Assembly (NCBI RefSeq): GCF_030656345.1
Contig: NZ_JAUSNR010000002.1
Span: 248,001 to 312,000 of the forward strand
Length of the DNA stretch: 64,000 nucleotides
Direction of reading: 5' to 3'
DNA from: Pseudotabrizicola sp.
GTDB taxonomy: Bacteria > Pseudomonadota > Alphaproteobacteria > Rhodobacterales > Rhodobacteraceae
The position numbers were made by a program, and so were the translations under genes. The notes below the pieces were generated by a model that was given only the letters and a program-made list of their open reading frames with translations, ran no database searches and was not told the origin of the DNA. Position 1 is the first letter of the stretch. Every line of letters begins with the position of its first letter. Shown one piece after another: positions 18,436 through 27,539 of this stretch.

Positions 18436-19418
18436 GCTGCGCCAAACAGGCTCCGCCGCGCCATCAGGCTGACCAGCTGCTGCGCCTCAAACGGCAGCAG
18501 CACCGGCAGCGGCGGCTCGGCCAGCGCCCCGTGGCTCAGCAGTTTCAGCCCGTCGACCAGCAGCAGTTCCGGCAGGCCAAGGTCCAGCGCCACGCAGTCA
18601 ATCGCCGCCTGCCGTCCGTCAAGCCGCCCGATGGTCCCGTTCGCCAGCGCCCCGGCGCTGACCAGAACCTCCTCGACGCCGAACATATACTCCACCTCGG
18701 CCCCTGCCAGCACCACCAGCTGATCGGCAGACAGCAGCACATCGCTGCCCTGACCCAGAAACGGCGCGCGCAGGATGACCGGGGCAAAGCTGCCCCGGCT
18801 GGGCAACCGCAGCCGGTTGACCCGCAACACCGGCTGCAAGCCATTGTCCGCCGTCCGCACCAATTCCCCCACCCGCAAGGCCCCCGCCGCCACCGGCCCC
18901 CGCGCGGTGTCTACCGGGGTGCGCAGGCCAAGCCAGGGTGCGCGTTCGGGCGGGTGCGCCCCTTGCGTCACCCCGAACCACAACAAGGACCGATGCCGCA
19001 GCGCCGCCCCGTCGCGCCGGCACAGCGCCGCCAGTTCGTGCCGCGACAGGGCAATCGGCCCGATGCCCGCACTGCTGCATTCCTCACCCTGCCCGATCCG
19101 CCCGAAACTCAGCCGCCACGCGCCGGTGCCCCGGTTCCAGGCGTAGGTGATCCGTGCCGTGCCCTGCCCGAATGGCAAAGGTCCCGGCAGCACATGCCGC
19201 CGCATCAACTGCCCCGCGCGGTGCAGCACCACAATCCCGGCCTGCGGATCGGCGAACACCGAAAAGCTGCGATGGGTGCCGTCATCGTGGTGCCATTCCA
19301 GCAAGACCGTGCCCGCACCCAACGGCAAGGCGGTCTCGCACAGGAACAGCCCTTGCTCCAGCGGGCTGGTATCGCCCTCGGGCAGGGCCAGATCGGACAG
19401 CGCCAGCCAGTCATCCAT
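18432..19418 (-). CDS. Hint-domain-containing protein, apparently degenerate at the cleavage site
   Basis: The protein has 328 aa. The first ~150 residues form a beta-rich region of unknown function. Residues ~165-320 resemble a Hint (hedgehog/intein) fold: GLRTPVDTARGPVAAGALRVGELVRTADNG, then QPVLRVNR, DVLLSADQLVVL and VEEVLVSAGAL. The initiating Cys (or Ser/Thr) of active Hint domains, seen as CFVAGT in the upstream gene, is not present at the equivalent position here, so self-cleavage is doubtful. It begins 3 nt after the upstream Hint gene stop, so the two are co-translated. The ends of both share the phrase PFEAQ-L. A paralogous tandem pair is the simplest reading. Confidence 0.75.
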   Translation of the reverse strand: MDDWLALSDLALPEGDTSPLEQGLFLCETALPLGAGTVLLEWHHDDGTHRSFSVFADPQAGIVVLHRAGQLMRRHVLPGPLPFGQGTARITYAWNRGTGAWRLSFGRIGQGEECSSAGIGPIALSRHELAALCRRDGAALRHRSLLWFGVTQGAHPPERAPWLGLRTPVDTARGPVAAGALRVGELVRTADNGLQPVLRVNRLRLPSRGSFAPVILRAPFLGQGSDVLLSADQLVVLAGAEVEYMFGVEEVLVSAGALANGTIGRLDGRQAAIDCVALDLGLPELLLVDGLKLLSHGALAEPPLPVLLPFEAQQLVSLMARRSLFGAA

Positions 19419-19421
19419 GGA

Positions 19422-21002
19422 TCATGCCGCCTTTTCCGCCGCCGCAAACAGCAGCTGCGCCTCGAACGGCCGCAGCGTCCGCCGGGCCGCCGGGCTGTAG
19501 CCGGTTCCGGTGTGCGGGTCCAGTTCGGGGAACAGGGTGCAGATCTCATCGATGATCGCCGCCTCGAACAGCCGCGTCGATTGCGGGCCGGGCAGGAAAC
19601 TCTCGGTCGCCAGCCCTTCGGAAGACACGATCTGATGCCGGTCGAACAGCAGGTGCACATAGTCTACTGCACCCCCCTCCATCACCCGCACCGACCGGCC
19701 GTTGACCAGATCGCGCGCCGCGACCAGCACCTCGGTCTCGCCGAACAACAGCTCGGTCAGCGGGTCATGCACCAGCACCCGGTGCTGCGGCGACACCAGC
19801 AGCCGCCGGTGGTTGCCGAAAGTGCCGGCCCGGATCTCGATGGGTGCCAGCGGCCCCAAGGCCGCCACCTGCCGCCGCCCGGTCCAGCGCAGCGGCTGCG
19901 GGCCGTCATCCTTTGTCATCACCAGATCGCCGGGGCGCAGCGCCTCAACCGGGCATTCGCCCCTGTCCGTCAGAATCATCGTGCCCGCGACAAAGCAGGG
20001 GATGGTGGTGATCTTGACGATCCCGGTGTCGATATGCCCGCCAGAGGTCGAGGCGACGGTATAGGTGAAGTTCACCTGTTCAATGTCACCATTGCCGATC
20101 ATCGTGATGGTGCCATCGGCGTTCAGCTTCACCTGCTGACCTGATGCGAGGGTGACAATCTGCCCCGGTGCCACATTGACCCCGTTGATCTGGGTGATCT
20201 GCAGCGACCCCGCGCCGCTGTAAAGATCGTTGGCCAGAATGTCGAAGGTCTTTTCCCCGGTGGCAAACATGGTGTCGATATCGTCGCGCGCGACCAGCGT
20301 GGTCTGGATGCTGTCACCCACGATGATCAGATTTGAATCGTAGCGCGCATCGCCAGTATCGGCGACGCCGATGCGTATGGAATTCACCACCCCGGATTGC
20401 ACCGGGATGGTCAGGGTCATGGTGACGGTGAACCCGTCCATCTCGGTGTTGTATTCGTCATTCAGGTTGCTGATGAACATGTTCGGCTGGGTCAGCGGAT
20501 TGATGTTGTTGATCGACGAGGTGCCGTTGCCGACCGAGATCGGCACATAGGTGCCGTTCACCCAGACCGCCATCACATCGTTGAAGGCAGAGTTCACGTA
20601 CTCCGGGTACTCTTCCGAGCTGAACACAAAGCGCATCGTCATGACATCCCCGGTGGGGATGAAATCCACGTCGATCCATGCCGCGTCATAGGTGCGGGCA
20701 CCCGCAACAGCGTTGAACTGGCTGTTGTTGTCGACGCCTGTCGTGTCGGTCGAGGTGTCGGTGGCGCGGTTCGGGTCGCCGCTCGACTGGGTAAAGTCGC
20801 GCACATTGCCGGTCGACAGGATCACCCCGGACGCCGATGGCAGCACGCCGGGGGCAAGATTGCCGTTGGTAAAGGTGGCAGAGCTGTCGCGCGCGCCGGT
20901 ATAGCTTGCGCCGACCACGGTCACTCCGCTGCCGAACATCGCATTCGCCATCGTCATGGCGTTTGCGTTGACGTTGTAGTTCAGTTCTGCGCCTGTCGCC
21001 AA
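19422..21002 (-). CDS. Choice-of-anchor L domain and Hint domain protein
   Basis: Secreted-type protein of 526 aa. Residues ~1-225 form the choice-of-anchor L domain (MATGAELNYNVNANAM when started here, MFGSGVTVVGASYTGARDSSATFTNG, FSSEEYPEYVNSAFNDVMAVWVNG). A cadherin/VCBS-like beta segment (~230-330) follows. A C-terminal Hint domain begins at the reactive Cys of CFVAGTMILTDRGECPVEALRPGD. The TTG at 21002 is preferred as start because GGAGG lies 6 nt upstream and it gives the normal family N-terminus; an ATG at 21032 would add 10 residues. There is no Sec signal peptide, as is usual for type-I-secreted proteins of this group in Rhodobacterales. Confidence 0.85.
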   Translation of the reverse strand: MATGAELNYNVNANAMTMANAMFGSGVTVVGASYTGARDSSATFTNGNLAPGVLPSASGVILSTGNVRDFTQSSGDPNRATDTSTDTTGVDNNSQFNAVAGARTYDAAWIDVDFIPTGDVMTMRFVFSSEEYPEYVNSAFNDVMAVWVNGTYVPISVGNGTSSINNINPLTQPNMFISNLNDEYNTEMDGFTVTMTLTIPVQSGVVNSIRIGVADTGDARYDSNLIIVGDSIQTTLVARDDIDTMFATGEKTFDILANDLYSGAGSLQITQINGVNVAPGQIVTLASGQQVKLNADGTITMIGNGDIEQVNFTYTVASTSGGHIDTGIVKITTIPCFVAGTMILTDRGECPVEALRPGDLVMTKDDGPQPLRWTGRRQVAALGPLAPIEIRAGTFGNHRRLLVSPQHRVLVHDPLTELLFGETEVLVAARDLVNGRSVRVMEGGAVDYVHLLFDRHQIVSSEGLATESFLPGPQSTRLFEAAIIDEICTLFPELDPHTGTGYSPAARRTLRPFEAQLLFAAAEKAA

Positions 21003-21296
21003 GACTGCCTCCACCCGTTGGAGACAGAGCATTGTAAGCGGTCAGGCGGGTGCCTGCCGGAGCGTTTTGTCGTGATTGGGTGCGTTGACCCTGCTCTGCC
21101 CTGCCTCTGGGACTGTCGTTTTAACGAAGGTTAACAGAGTTTTGCGGCAAGTCATCCACATTTCCGCCACAATGCATGGCGCGCAAGGCTGCCCGGGGCG
21201 ATCCGTGTCGCGGCGGCAACAATATGTGTCGACGCCGCAGACAGTTGCAGCGCACGCGCCCTGTGGGTATGCCTGCATTACCCCTGTCGGAGAGTA

Positions 21297-22448
21297 ATGA
21301 TGCCCAGATCTGTTGACCCCGCTGCCCTGACCGCCGATCTGGTCCGTTGTCCTTCGGTCACGCCAGTGGAAGGCGGCGCGCTGGTCTTGCTGCAGGCGCT
21401 GTTGGCAGATGCCGGTTTTACCTGCACCCGGGTGGACAGGGGTGGCGTGTCAAACCTGTTCGCCCGCTGGGGCGCGCGCGGGGCCAACCGCAGCTTCGGC
21501 TTCAACGGCCACACCGATGTGGTGCCGGTCGGCGACGCCGCCGCCTGGACGCAAGATCCGTTCGGAGCAGCGGTGGTTGATGGCTGGATGTATGGCCGCG
21601 GCACCACCGATATGAAATCCGGCGTGGCCGCCTTTGTCGCGGCAGCGGTGGATTTCGTGCGTGCCACCCCGCCCGATGGCGCGGTGATCCTGACCATCAC
21701 CGGCGATGAGGAAGGGATCGGGGCCGATGGCACCGTGGCCCTGCTGGACTGGATGGCGCAGCACGGCGAGCGGATGACGCATTGTCTGGTGGGTGAACCG
21801 ACCTGCCCAAATGAAATGGGCGAAATGATGAAGGTCGGCCGTCGCGGCAGCATGACCGCGTTCATCACCGCAACCGGGGTGCAGGGCCATTCGGCCTATC
21901 CGCACCGGGCGAAAAACCCGATGACGGCGCTGGTAAAGCTGCTGGCCCGGCTGGAGGAAAAACCGCTGGACGACGGCAGCGCCCATTTCGATGCCTCTAC
22001 CCTTGCGATCACCACCATTGATTGCGGCAACCCCGCCAACAACGTGATCCCGGCGCGCGGCACCGCCACGGTGAACATCCGCTTCAACGATCTGCATTCG
22101 GGGGCCAGCCTGACCCGCTGGCTGCAGGATCATGCGCAGGTGGTCGCGCAGGAAACCGGGGTGCAACTGGACCTGCGCATCCAGATCTCGGGTGAAAGCT
22201 TCCTGACCCCGCCCGGCGATTTCTCGGCCCTGATCGCAAGCGCGGTGCAGGCGGAAACCGGGCGCGTGCCGGTGGCCTCCACCTCTGGCGGCACCTCGGA
22301 CGCGCGCTTTGTGAAAGATCACTGCCCGGTGGTGGAATTCGGACTGGTCGGCAAAACCATGCATCAGGTCGATGAGCGGGTCGAGGTGGCGCAGATCCAC
22401 CAGCTCAAAGCCATCTACAGCCGCATCCTGCAGGACTACTTCGCATGA
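21297..22448 (+). CDS. dapE: Succinyl-diaminopimelate desuccinylase
   Basis: M20 metallopeptidase of 383 aa that removes succinate from N-succinyl-LL-diaminopimelate. Visible motifs are the first zinc ligand region [12 protein letters not shown], the bridging/catalytic region [12 protein letters not shown], the general-base region [12 protein letters not shown], the dimerisation-domain segment [15 protein letters not shown] and the C-terminal ligand region [12 protein letters not shown] followed by VVEFGLVG. The start is ATG 21297, after GGAGAGTA. The next gene (GNAT) overlaps its stop by 4 nt. Confidence 0.96.
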   Translation: MMPRSVDPAALTADLVRCPSVTPVEGGALVLLQALLADAGFTCTRVDRGGVSNLFARWGARGANRSFGFNGHTDVVPVGDAAAWTQDPFGAAVVDGWMYGRGTTDMKSGVAAFVAAAVDFVRATPPDGAVILTITGDEEGIGADGTVALLDWMAQHGERMTHCLVGEPTCPNEMGEMMKVGRRGSMTAFITATGVQGHSAYPHRAKNPMTALVKLLARLEEKPLDDGSAHFDASTLAITTIDCGNPANNVIPARGTATVNIRFNDLHSGASLTRWLQDHAQVVAQETGVQLDLRIQISGESFLTPPGDFSALIASAVQAETGRVPVASTSGGTSDARFVKDHCPVVEFGLVGKTMHQVDERVEVAQIHQLKAIYSRILQDYFA

Positions 22449-22864
22449 TCCACATCGCCCCCACCCGCGATATCGCCATCTGCCGCCAACTGCGAAGGAC
22501 CGTGTTCATCGAAGAACAGGGCGTGGCAGAGGCGGAGGAGCTGGACGACAAGGATGACCACGCCATCCACATCCTCGCCACGCTGGACGGGGTGCCGATG
22601 GGATCGGCCCGGCTGCTGCTGTCGGGCGATACCGGCAAGATCGGCCGGGTCTGCGTGCTGCCAGCCGCACGCGGCACCGGGCTGGGCGCGGCCCTGATGC
22701 GGGCGGCGATTGGCGAACTGCGCCGCCAGCCCGGCATCACCCGCGCCAAGCTGGGTTCCCAAACCCATGCGCTGGGGTTTTATGAACGGCTAGGTTTCAT
22801 CGCCGAAGGTCCGGTCTATGACGACGCCGGCATCCCTCACCGCGACATGGTCATGGCGCTATAA
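22445..22864 (+). CDS. GNAT-family N-acetyltransferase
   Basis: The protein has 139 aa with the GNAT core: [26 protein letters not shown] at the start and the acetyl-CoA-binding stretch [19 protein letters not shown] (Q/RxxGxG/A). It resembles the ElaA/YjdJ subgroup that begins with xxxREIRxxVFxxEQGV. The substrate is unknown. The start overlaps the dapE stop (ATGA), so it is translationally coupled to lysine/DAP synthesis, though no direct pathway role is known to me. Confidence 0.88.
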   Translation: MIHIAPTRDIAICRQLRRTVFIEEQGVAEAEELDDKDDHAIHILATLDGVPMGSARLLLSGDTGKIGRVCVLPAARGTGLGAALMRAAIGELRRQPGITRAKLGSQTHALGFYERLGFIAEGPVYDDAGIPHRDMVMAL

Positions 22865-22994
22865 GGGCACTGCCCCTTGCTGGCTTTGCCTGCTTTCGCC
22901 GGAACATTTGTCGAAAGGCGCATCGCATATGGCTTTGCACCTTTCTGAAATACTCCCGCGCGGAGCGCATCCACGCTTTCCGCCAGCGCGACCC

Positions 22995-24041
22995 TCAGGC
23001 CACCGCGCGGTCGCTTGCCAGCATGTCGCGCACCATCGGAATGACACTTTCGCCATACAGCCGGATACAGTCCATCAGATCGCCATGCGGCTGGGGGCCA
23101 GTTGCGTATTTCATATCAAAGCGCTGGATCTTCAGCGTCCTGACCGTCTTGGCGATTTTCTTCGCCACAGTCTCCGGGCTGCCGACGTAAAGCGAGCCAT
23201 GCTCGACCTCGGCCAGATACTTGTCCTTGGTCACCGGCGGCCAGCCGCGTTCGCGCCCGATGCGGCCGAACATCTCGCGGTAATGCGGCCAAAGCGCCTC
23301 ACGTGCGGCCTCATCCGTGGCGGCGACAAAGCCGGGGGAATGCACGCCGATCGGGCGCGTCTTCGCATCCATAGAGGCCACGGCGCGGTGATACAGGTCG
23401 ATATAAGGCACAAACCGCGCCGGATCGCCGCCGATGATTGCCAGCATCAACTGCAGATCCTGCCGCACCACCCGCACCACCGATTCCGGGCTGCCGCCGA
23501 CGCCGACCCATGTGGTCAGCCCCTTTGGCCCCAGCGGCGGATAGACCACCTGATTTTTCAGAGCCGACCGCGTCTCGCCCTTCCAGCTGACCTTTTTCTC
23601 ACGCACCAGACGGGCGAACAGGTCCAGCTTTTCCTCAAACAGCTGATCGTAATTGGCCATGTCATAGCCAAACAGCGCATAGCTTTCGCTGAACGACCCC
23701 CGGCCCAGAATGGCCTCGGCCCGGCCATTTGACACGGCGTTCAGGGTGGAAAACCGCTGAAATGCCCGCACCGGATCATCCGATGACAGCACAGTCACCG
23801 CCGTGCCAAGGTGAATGCGCTGCGTGCGCCCGGCGATGGTGGCCAGCACAATCTCGGGCGCAGAGATGGCGAAATCATCGCGGTGGTGTTCGCCCAACCC
23901 GATGAAGTCGATGCCCACCTGGTCGGCCAGCACCGCCTGTTCCACCACATCGCGCAATACCTGATCCATCGGCAGCAGCTGCCCGTCTGCGCCACGGTTC
24001 ACGTCGCCGAACGTGTCCAGCCCCAAGGAAATCTCGCCCAT
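22995..24041 (-). CDS. LLM-class flavin-dependent oxidoreductase
   Basis: Luciferase-like TIM-barrel flavoprotein of 348 aa. Characteristic segments are LGLDTFGD at the first strand, FIGLGEHHRDDFAISAPEIVLATIAGRTQRIHLGTAVTVLSSDDPVR, the FMN-binding region GRGSFSESYALFGYD and VGVGGSPESVVR. These enzymes use reduced FMN to oxidise organic substrates; the substrate cannot be read from the sequence. It stands alone, converging with the GNAT gene and lying downstream of the NYN gene on the same strand with an 83-nt gap. Confidence 0.88.
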   Translation of the reverse strand: MGEISLGLDTFGDVNRGADGQLLPMDQVLRDVVEQAVLADQVGIDFIGLGEHHRDDFAISAPEIVLATIAGRTQRIHLGTAVTVLSSDDPVRAFQRFSTLNAVSNGRAEAILGRGSFSESYALFGYDMANYDQLFEEKLDLFARLVREKKVSWKGETRSALKNQVVYPPLGPKGLTTWVGVGGSPESVVRVVRQDLQLMLAIIGGDPARFVPYIDLYHRAVASMDAKTRPIGVHSPGFVAATDEAAREALWPHYREMFGRIGRERGWPPVTKDKYLAEVEHGSLYVGSPETVAKKIAKTVRTLKIQRFDMKYATGPQPHGDLMDCIRLYGESVIPMVRDMLASDRAVA

Positions 24042-24124
24042 ACCGGCCTCCTGTTCTTTGGCTTAACATAGGCGCGCCTGCGCGCCATGCAAAGGTGCCG
24101 ACCTGCACCGCAGCTGTGCGCGGC

Positions 24125-24874
24125 TCAGGACAGGTCGCGCAGCTCCAGCTGGCCGCCGGGGCCTTGCCGCACCTCGAACCGGGGCAGGCGGCGCACCAGA
24201 TCCGACAGTTTTGCCGCGCCATAGGTGCGGGTGTCGAAATCGGGATTCGCCTGCGTGATGAACTGTCCAAGCGGCCCCAGAGTATACCATTCGCCATCCG
24301 GGTCGATGGCCCGCATCGCGGCGACGATCAGCGGAATGGCCTTCGACGGGGCCTCTTTGGTGCCGGGGCGTGGCGGCGGCGCGTCTTCCACCGCTTCACT
24401 GCGGAACATGCTGCGCGGCGCTTCTTCAGCAGGGGTGCTCAGGTTCTCGACATAGATGAACCGCTTGCAGGCCATGCGGAACGCTTCGGGCGTTTTCTGC
24501 TCGCCGATGCCGTAAACATCCAGGCCCTGTTCGCGGATACGGGCGGCAAGCCGGGTGAAATCGCTGTCGGATGACACCAGCACAAAGCCATCGAACAGGC
24601 CGGAATGGAGGAAATCCATCGCCGCAATCACCAGCCCGATGTCAGACGCGTTCTTGCCCTTGGTGTTGGAAAACTGCTGATCGGCCACCAGACCAAGCGC
24701 CGCCACCTTTTTCGCCCAACCGCCCAGACGCTGCGCCGACCAGTCGCCATAAATCCGGCGCACCGAGGCTTCGCCAAGGGCTGCAATCTCCTCAAAGATC
24801 GCCTCGGCATAGCTGGCGGGCACATTGTCGGCGTCGATCAGGACGCACAGGCGGGGGGTACGGGTTTCGGCCAT
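24125..24874 (-). CDS. NYN-domain (LabA/DUF88-type) RNase with C-terminal OST-HTH/LOTUS domain
   Basis: The protein has 249 aa. Residues 1-~150 form the NYN nuclease fold with the acidic metal-binding positions in VLIDADNVPAS, NASDIGLVIAAMD and VLVSSDSDFTRLA. After a Pro-rich linker the C-terminal ~75 residues (KAIPLIVAAMRAIDPDGEWYTLGPLGQFITQ...GAAKLSDLVRRLPRFEV) match the OST-HTH/LOTUS RNA-binding domain. The combination suggests RNA cleavage or surveillance; the target is unknown. ATG 24874 (MAETRTPRL) is preferred, with GGAG 6 nt upstream; ATG 24886 would add 4 residues. Confidence 0.88.
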   Translation of the reverse strand: MAETRTPRLCVLIDADNVPASYAEAIFEEIAALGEASVRRIYGDWSAQRLGGWAKKVAALGLVADQQFSNTKGKNASDIGLVIAAMDFLHSGLFDGFVLVSSDSDFTRLAARIREQGLDVYGIGEQKTPEAFRMACKRFIYVENLSTPAEEAPRSMFRSEAVEDAPPPRPGTKEAPSKAIPLIVAAMRAIDPDGEWYTLGPLGQFITQANPDFDTRTYGAAKLSDLVRRLPRFEVRQGPGGQLELRDLS

Positions 24875-25044
24875 TTTTTTCTCCATTCCCCCGCTTGTCG
24901 CATCTTGGCCCCGCCAAGGAAAGCCTCAAGCTGCGGGGGCAGTGCCAGCGCATCAATGACCGGCCGGCCTCCTATTTTCAGTCGTCAAATATCTCACCGG
25001 GGTTGCCAATTGTTTTCGCCATTGGTTCGAAAAACCAATTGGCT

Positions 25045-25067
25045 GGGGGGGTGTGCCCCCCCCCCCC
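25045..25067 (-). terminator. G7/C12 homopolymer hairpin downstream of the alcohol dehydrogenase gene
   Basis: Seven G, TGTG, then twelve C lie 15 nt beyond the alcohol dehydrogenase stop codon. Any seven C can pair with the seven G. A second stem (ATTGGTT pairing with AACCAAT around CGAAA) follows at about 25022-25040. Together they may end the minus-strand transcript. The tract is also prone to slippage and sequencing error. Confidence 0.45.
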
Positions 25068-25081
25068 GGTCAACGTCAGCC

Positions 25082-26212
25082 TCAGTAAATCACGACAGAC
25101 CGGATGCTCTCACCCGAATGCATCAGGTCAAACCCCTTATTGATGTCTTCCAACTTGAGCGTATGGGTGATCATCGGGTCGATCTGGATTTTGCCATCCA
25201 TGTACCAGTCGACAATCGTCGGCACATCGGTGCGGCCGCGTGCGCCGCCAAAGGCTGTGCCTTTCCAGACCCGCCCCGTCACCAGCTGGAACGGCCGGGT
25301 TTCGATCACGGCGCCTGCAGGGGCCACCCCGATCACGACAGACACGCCCCAGCCGCGGTGGGTGCATTCCAGCGCGTCGCGCATCACCTTCACATTGCCG
25401 GTGCAGTCGAACGAGTAATCCGCGCCGCCGATCTGGTCGAAGGGCGTTTTGGTCATGTCGACTATATGCTGAACGACCGAGCCTTCGATCTCTTTGGGGT
25501 TGACGAAATGGGTCATGCCGAACCGCTCGCCCCATTCCTTGCGGTCATTGTTGATATCGACGCCGATGATCATGTCGGCCCCGGCCAGCCGCAGCCCCTG
25601 CAGCACGTTCAGCCCGATGCCGCCCAGACCGAAGACCACCGCCTTGGCCCCGATCTCCACCTTGGCGGTGTTGATCACGGCACCGATGCCAGTGGTGACG
25701 CCGCAGCCGATGTAGCAGATCTTGTCAAACGGCGCGTCGTCGCGCACCTTGGCCAGCGCGATTTCCGGCACCACGGTGTGGTTGGCGAAGGTCGAGCAGC
25801 CCATATAGTGGTGGATCGGCGTGCCATCCAGCATCGAAAACCGGGTTGTACCGTCTGGCAGCAGGCCCTGCCCCTGGGTCGAGCGGATTGCGGTGCACAG
25901 GTTGGTCTTCTGGCTCAGGCAGCTGGGGCACTGGCGGCATTCAGGCGTGTAGAGCGGGATGACGTGATCACCGGGTTTCAGGCTTTTGACGCCCGGCCCG
26001 CAGGCAATAACCACGCCCGCGCCTTCATGGCCCAGAATGGCGGGGAACAGCCCTTCGGGGTCGGCACCGGACAGGGTGAATTCATCGGTGTGGCAGATGC
26101 CGGTGGCCTTGATTTCCACCAGCACTTCGCCCTCTTTCGGGTCGGCCAGATTGACCTCCATCACGGTCAGCGGTTTACCGGGGGCTAGGGCGACGGCGGC
26201 ACGGGTGCGCAT
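25082..26212 (-). CDS. adhC: S-(hydroxymethyl)glutathione dehydrogenase / class III alcohol dehydrogenase
   Basis: Zinc-dependent medium-chain dehydrogenase of 376 aa that oxidises the glutathione adduct of formaldehyde with NAD+; class III enzymes also reduce S-nitrosoglutathione. Motifs are the catalytic-zinc region ATGICHTDEFTLSG and GHEGAGVV, the structural-zinc Cys cluster CRQCPSCLSQKTNLC, the Rossmann loop VFGLGGIGLNVLQG and the class III segment STQGQGLLPDGTTRFS. The start is ATG 26212 (MRTRAAVALAPGKPL) with GGAG 7 nt upstream. An open frame extends ~190 codons further upstream, but its residues are low-complexity and unrelated to the family. Also called frmA/flhA in other bacteria. 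Confidence 0.96.
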   Translation of the reverse strand: MRTRAAVALAPGKPLTVMEVNLADPKEGEVLVEIKATGICHTDEFTLSGADPEGLFPAILGHEGAGVVIACGPGVKSLKPGDHVIPLYTPECRQCPSCLSQKTNLCTAIRSTQGQGLLPDGTTRFSMLDGTPIHHYMGCSTFANHTVVPEIALAKVRDDAPFDKICYIGCGVTTGIGAVINTAKVEIGAKAVVFGLGGIGLNVLQGLRLAGADMIIGVDINNDRKEWGERFGMTHFVNPKEIEGSVVQHIVDMTKTPFDQIGGADYSFDCTGNVKVMRDALECTHRGWGVSVVIGVAPAGAVIETRPFQLVTGRVWKGTAFGGARGRTDVPTIVDWYMDGKIQIDPMITHTLKLEDINKGFDLMHSGESIRSVVIY

Positions 26213-26431
26213 TGGCTTCTCCTGTTTCGATTTGCCCCTAGGCTGGGGGAAACTGCCGGGCAAGGCAAGACCCTGCACCCGGAAATCCGCTGGCTGCAAA
26301 CCTGCAGGGCCAGCGGACTGCGCAGGCTTTCGCCGGGTCGCAAGGCGGGGGTTGAAGCCGGGGCGCAGGGGTGGCCAAGTATAGGGGCAAGTGTAACCCT
26401 GCGCCGATGGCGCAGAAGAATGGAGAATCCC

Positions 26432-26701
26432 ATGAAACAGGCAGCCTTTGCCGGATGTCTTGTGGCCGTGCTGGCCGCGTGTCAGCCGGTTGTGCCCGAT
26501 GGTCCTGACCTTTCCACCTGCGGCGCGGCTGCGCTGCAAGGTCTGGTGGGCCAGCCCGCATCGGTGCTGCAGACGATGAAGTTCGGTCAGGAAACCCGGA
26601 TCATCCGCCCCGATACGGCGGTGACTATGGATTACCGGGCCGACCGGCTGAACATTGATATCGACCGCAACGAACGGATATCCCGCGTGCATTGCAGCTG
26701 A
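26432..26701 (+). CDS. Peptidase-inhibitor I78-family lipoprotein
   Basis: The protein has 89 aa. It starts with a lipoprotein signal peptide ending in the lipobox LAAC (LVAVLAAC, Cys at residue ~17), so it should be lipidated and periplasmic or outer-membrane. The mature part (LSTCGAAALQGLVGQPASVL...TRIIRPDTAVTMDYRADRLNIDIDRNERISRVHC) matches the small I78/elastase-inhibitor-like fold, with C...C positions and the RPGxxxTMDxRxxRLNIxxDxxxxI signature. The start is ATG 26432, with GGAG 6 nt upstream. It is divergent from adhC. Confidence 0.87.
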   Translation: MKQAAFAGCLVAVLAACQPVVPDGPDLSTCGAAALQGLVGQPASVLQTMKFGQETRIIRPDTAVTMDYRADRLNIDIDRNERISRVHCS

Positions 26702-26740
26702 CAGAGGGGGGGCCGCTGAACCGGCCCGCCGCAAAACGAC

Positions 26741-26768
26741 AAAAGGCCCCCGGTTCCGGGGGCCTTTT
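26741..26768. terminator. Bidirectional intrinsic terminator
   Basis: AAAAGGCCCCCGG-TT-CCGGGGGCCTTTT is a perfect 13-bp inverted repeat with A-run and T-run flanks. It sits between the convergent I78 lipoprotein and cytochrome c' genes and can serve both strands. Confidence 0.92.
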
Positions 26769-26785
26769 CTCAAACGGACCGGGCC

Positions 26786-27220
26786 TTACATCCGATAGGT
26801 GGAATGGCAATCGCGGCAGCTGCCGCCAACAGCCCCCATTCCGGCCTTTACCCCGTCAAGCGAGGCCGGGTCCAGCGCGGTTGCGGCGGCGTTCAGGGCT
26901 TCGCCCTTGGCCACAAAATCATCCCAGTTTGTCCAGATTTCCGGCTTGGCCTCTGCCACCGGGTCGGTCGCCTGCGGTTCAAACTTCGCACTGATATCGG
27001 CCGAAGCGGCGATCAGCGCCTCTTTCGCAGCGGCTGCTGCGGTGGCATCAAAGGCCACCTTGTCGGTCGCCATGTCACCCAGAACCTTGACGTTCATGCC
27101 GATGGTTCCCATCAGGTCCATCCGGGCCTTCACGGTCGGGTCCTGCACCCCCTCTTTGGCGACAGCAACACCGGCAACAAGGATCAGTCCGGCGAACAGG
27201 CATTTGGGCAGTAACGTCAT
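26786..27220 (-). CDS. Cytochrome c' family protein
   Basis: Periplasmic haem protein of 144 aa with a Sec signal peptide (MTLLPKCLFAGLILVAGVAVA|KE). The mature four-helix-bundle part contains RMDLMGTIGMNVKVLGDMA with the Met/Leu positions of the distal pocket region, and a single haem attachment motif CRDCH at the very C-terminus (GGSCRDCHSTYRM), the diagnostic location for cytochrome c'. Such proteins bind NO and may protect from nitrosative stress. The nearby class III dehydrogenase can also act on GSNO, but they are not in one operon. Confidence 0.92.
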   Translation of the reverse strand: MTLLPKCLFAGLILVAGVAVAKEGVQDPTVKARMDLMGTIGMNVKVLGDMATDKVAFDATAAAAAKEALIAASADISAKFEPQATDPVAEAKPEIWTNWDDFVAKGEALNAAATALDPASLDGVKAGMGAVGGSCRDCHSTYRM

Positions 27221-27323
27221 GGCTTCTGGCTCCTGGCTGGAAATTCCATCGCAGTATATGGCCAGACTTCCGTCGCGGAAGCAGATCGTTTCCGGATCAC
27301 GCGAACGTCATCCTGGCCCGTCC

Positions 27324-27539
27324 TCACTCCAGCGTGCGGGCTTCGCTGACCAGCATGACCGGAATGCCGTTGCGGATCGGAAAGGCCAGACGCGCCACCT
27401 TCGACACCAGCTCCTGCGCGGCTGCGTCATAGGACAGAACCGACTGGCTGACCGGACAGACCAGACTTTCCAGCATACGCGGGTCCACCATCTGCGCCGT
27501 GCCGGCGGCCCCTTCGCGCGGCGGCTGGGTATCGGTCAT
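27324..27539 (-). CDS. Trm112/UPF0434-family small protein
   Basis: A 71-aa protein with the Trm112-like core [42 protein letters not shown]. Bacterial members often have CP-x-C...C zinc-ribbon remnants; here only one Cys (LVCPVSQ) remains. In eukaryotes Trm112 is an activating subunit of methyltransferases; the bacterial role is undefined. It overlaps the Lon-N-like gene by 4 nt and is the last gene of a three-gene operon starting with the thioredoxin gene. Confidence 0.88.
   Translation of the reverse strand: MTDTQPPREGAAGTAQMVDPRMLESLVCPVSQSVLSYDAAAQELVSKVARLAFPIRNGIPVMLVSEARTLE

Noticed and set aside
25082-26773. Alcohol dehydrogenase extended to 563 residues
   Set aside because: The extra ~187 N-terminal residues do not resemble the family and cross the divergent I78 lipoprotein gene; ATG 26212 has a good ribosome-binding site.
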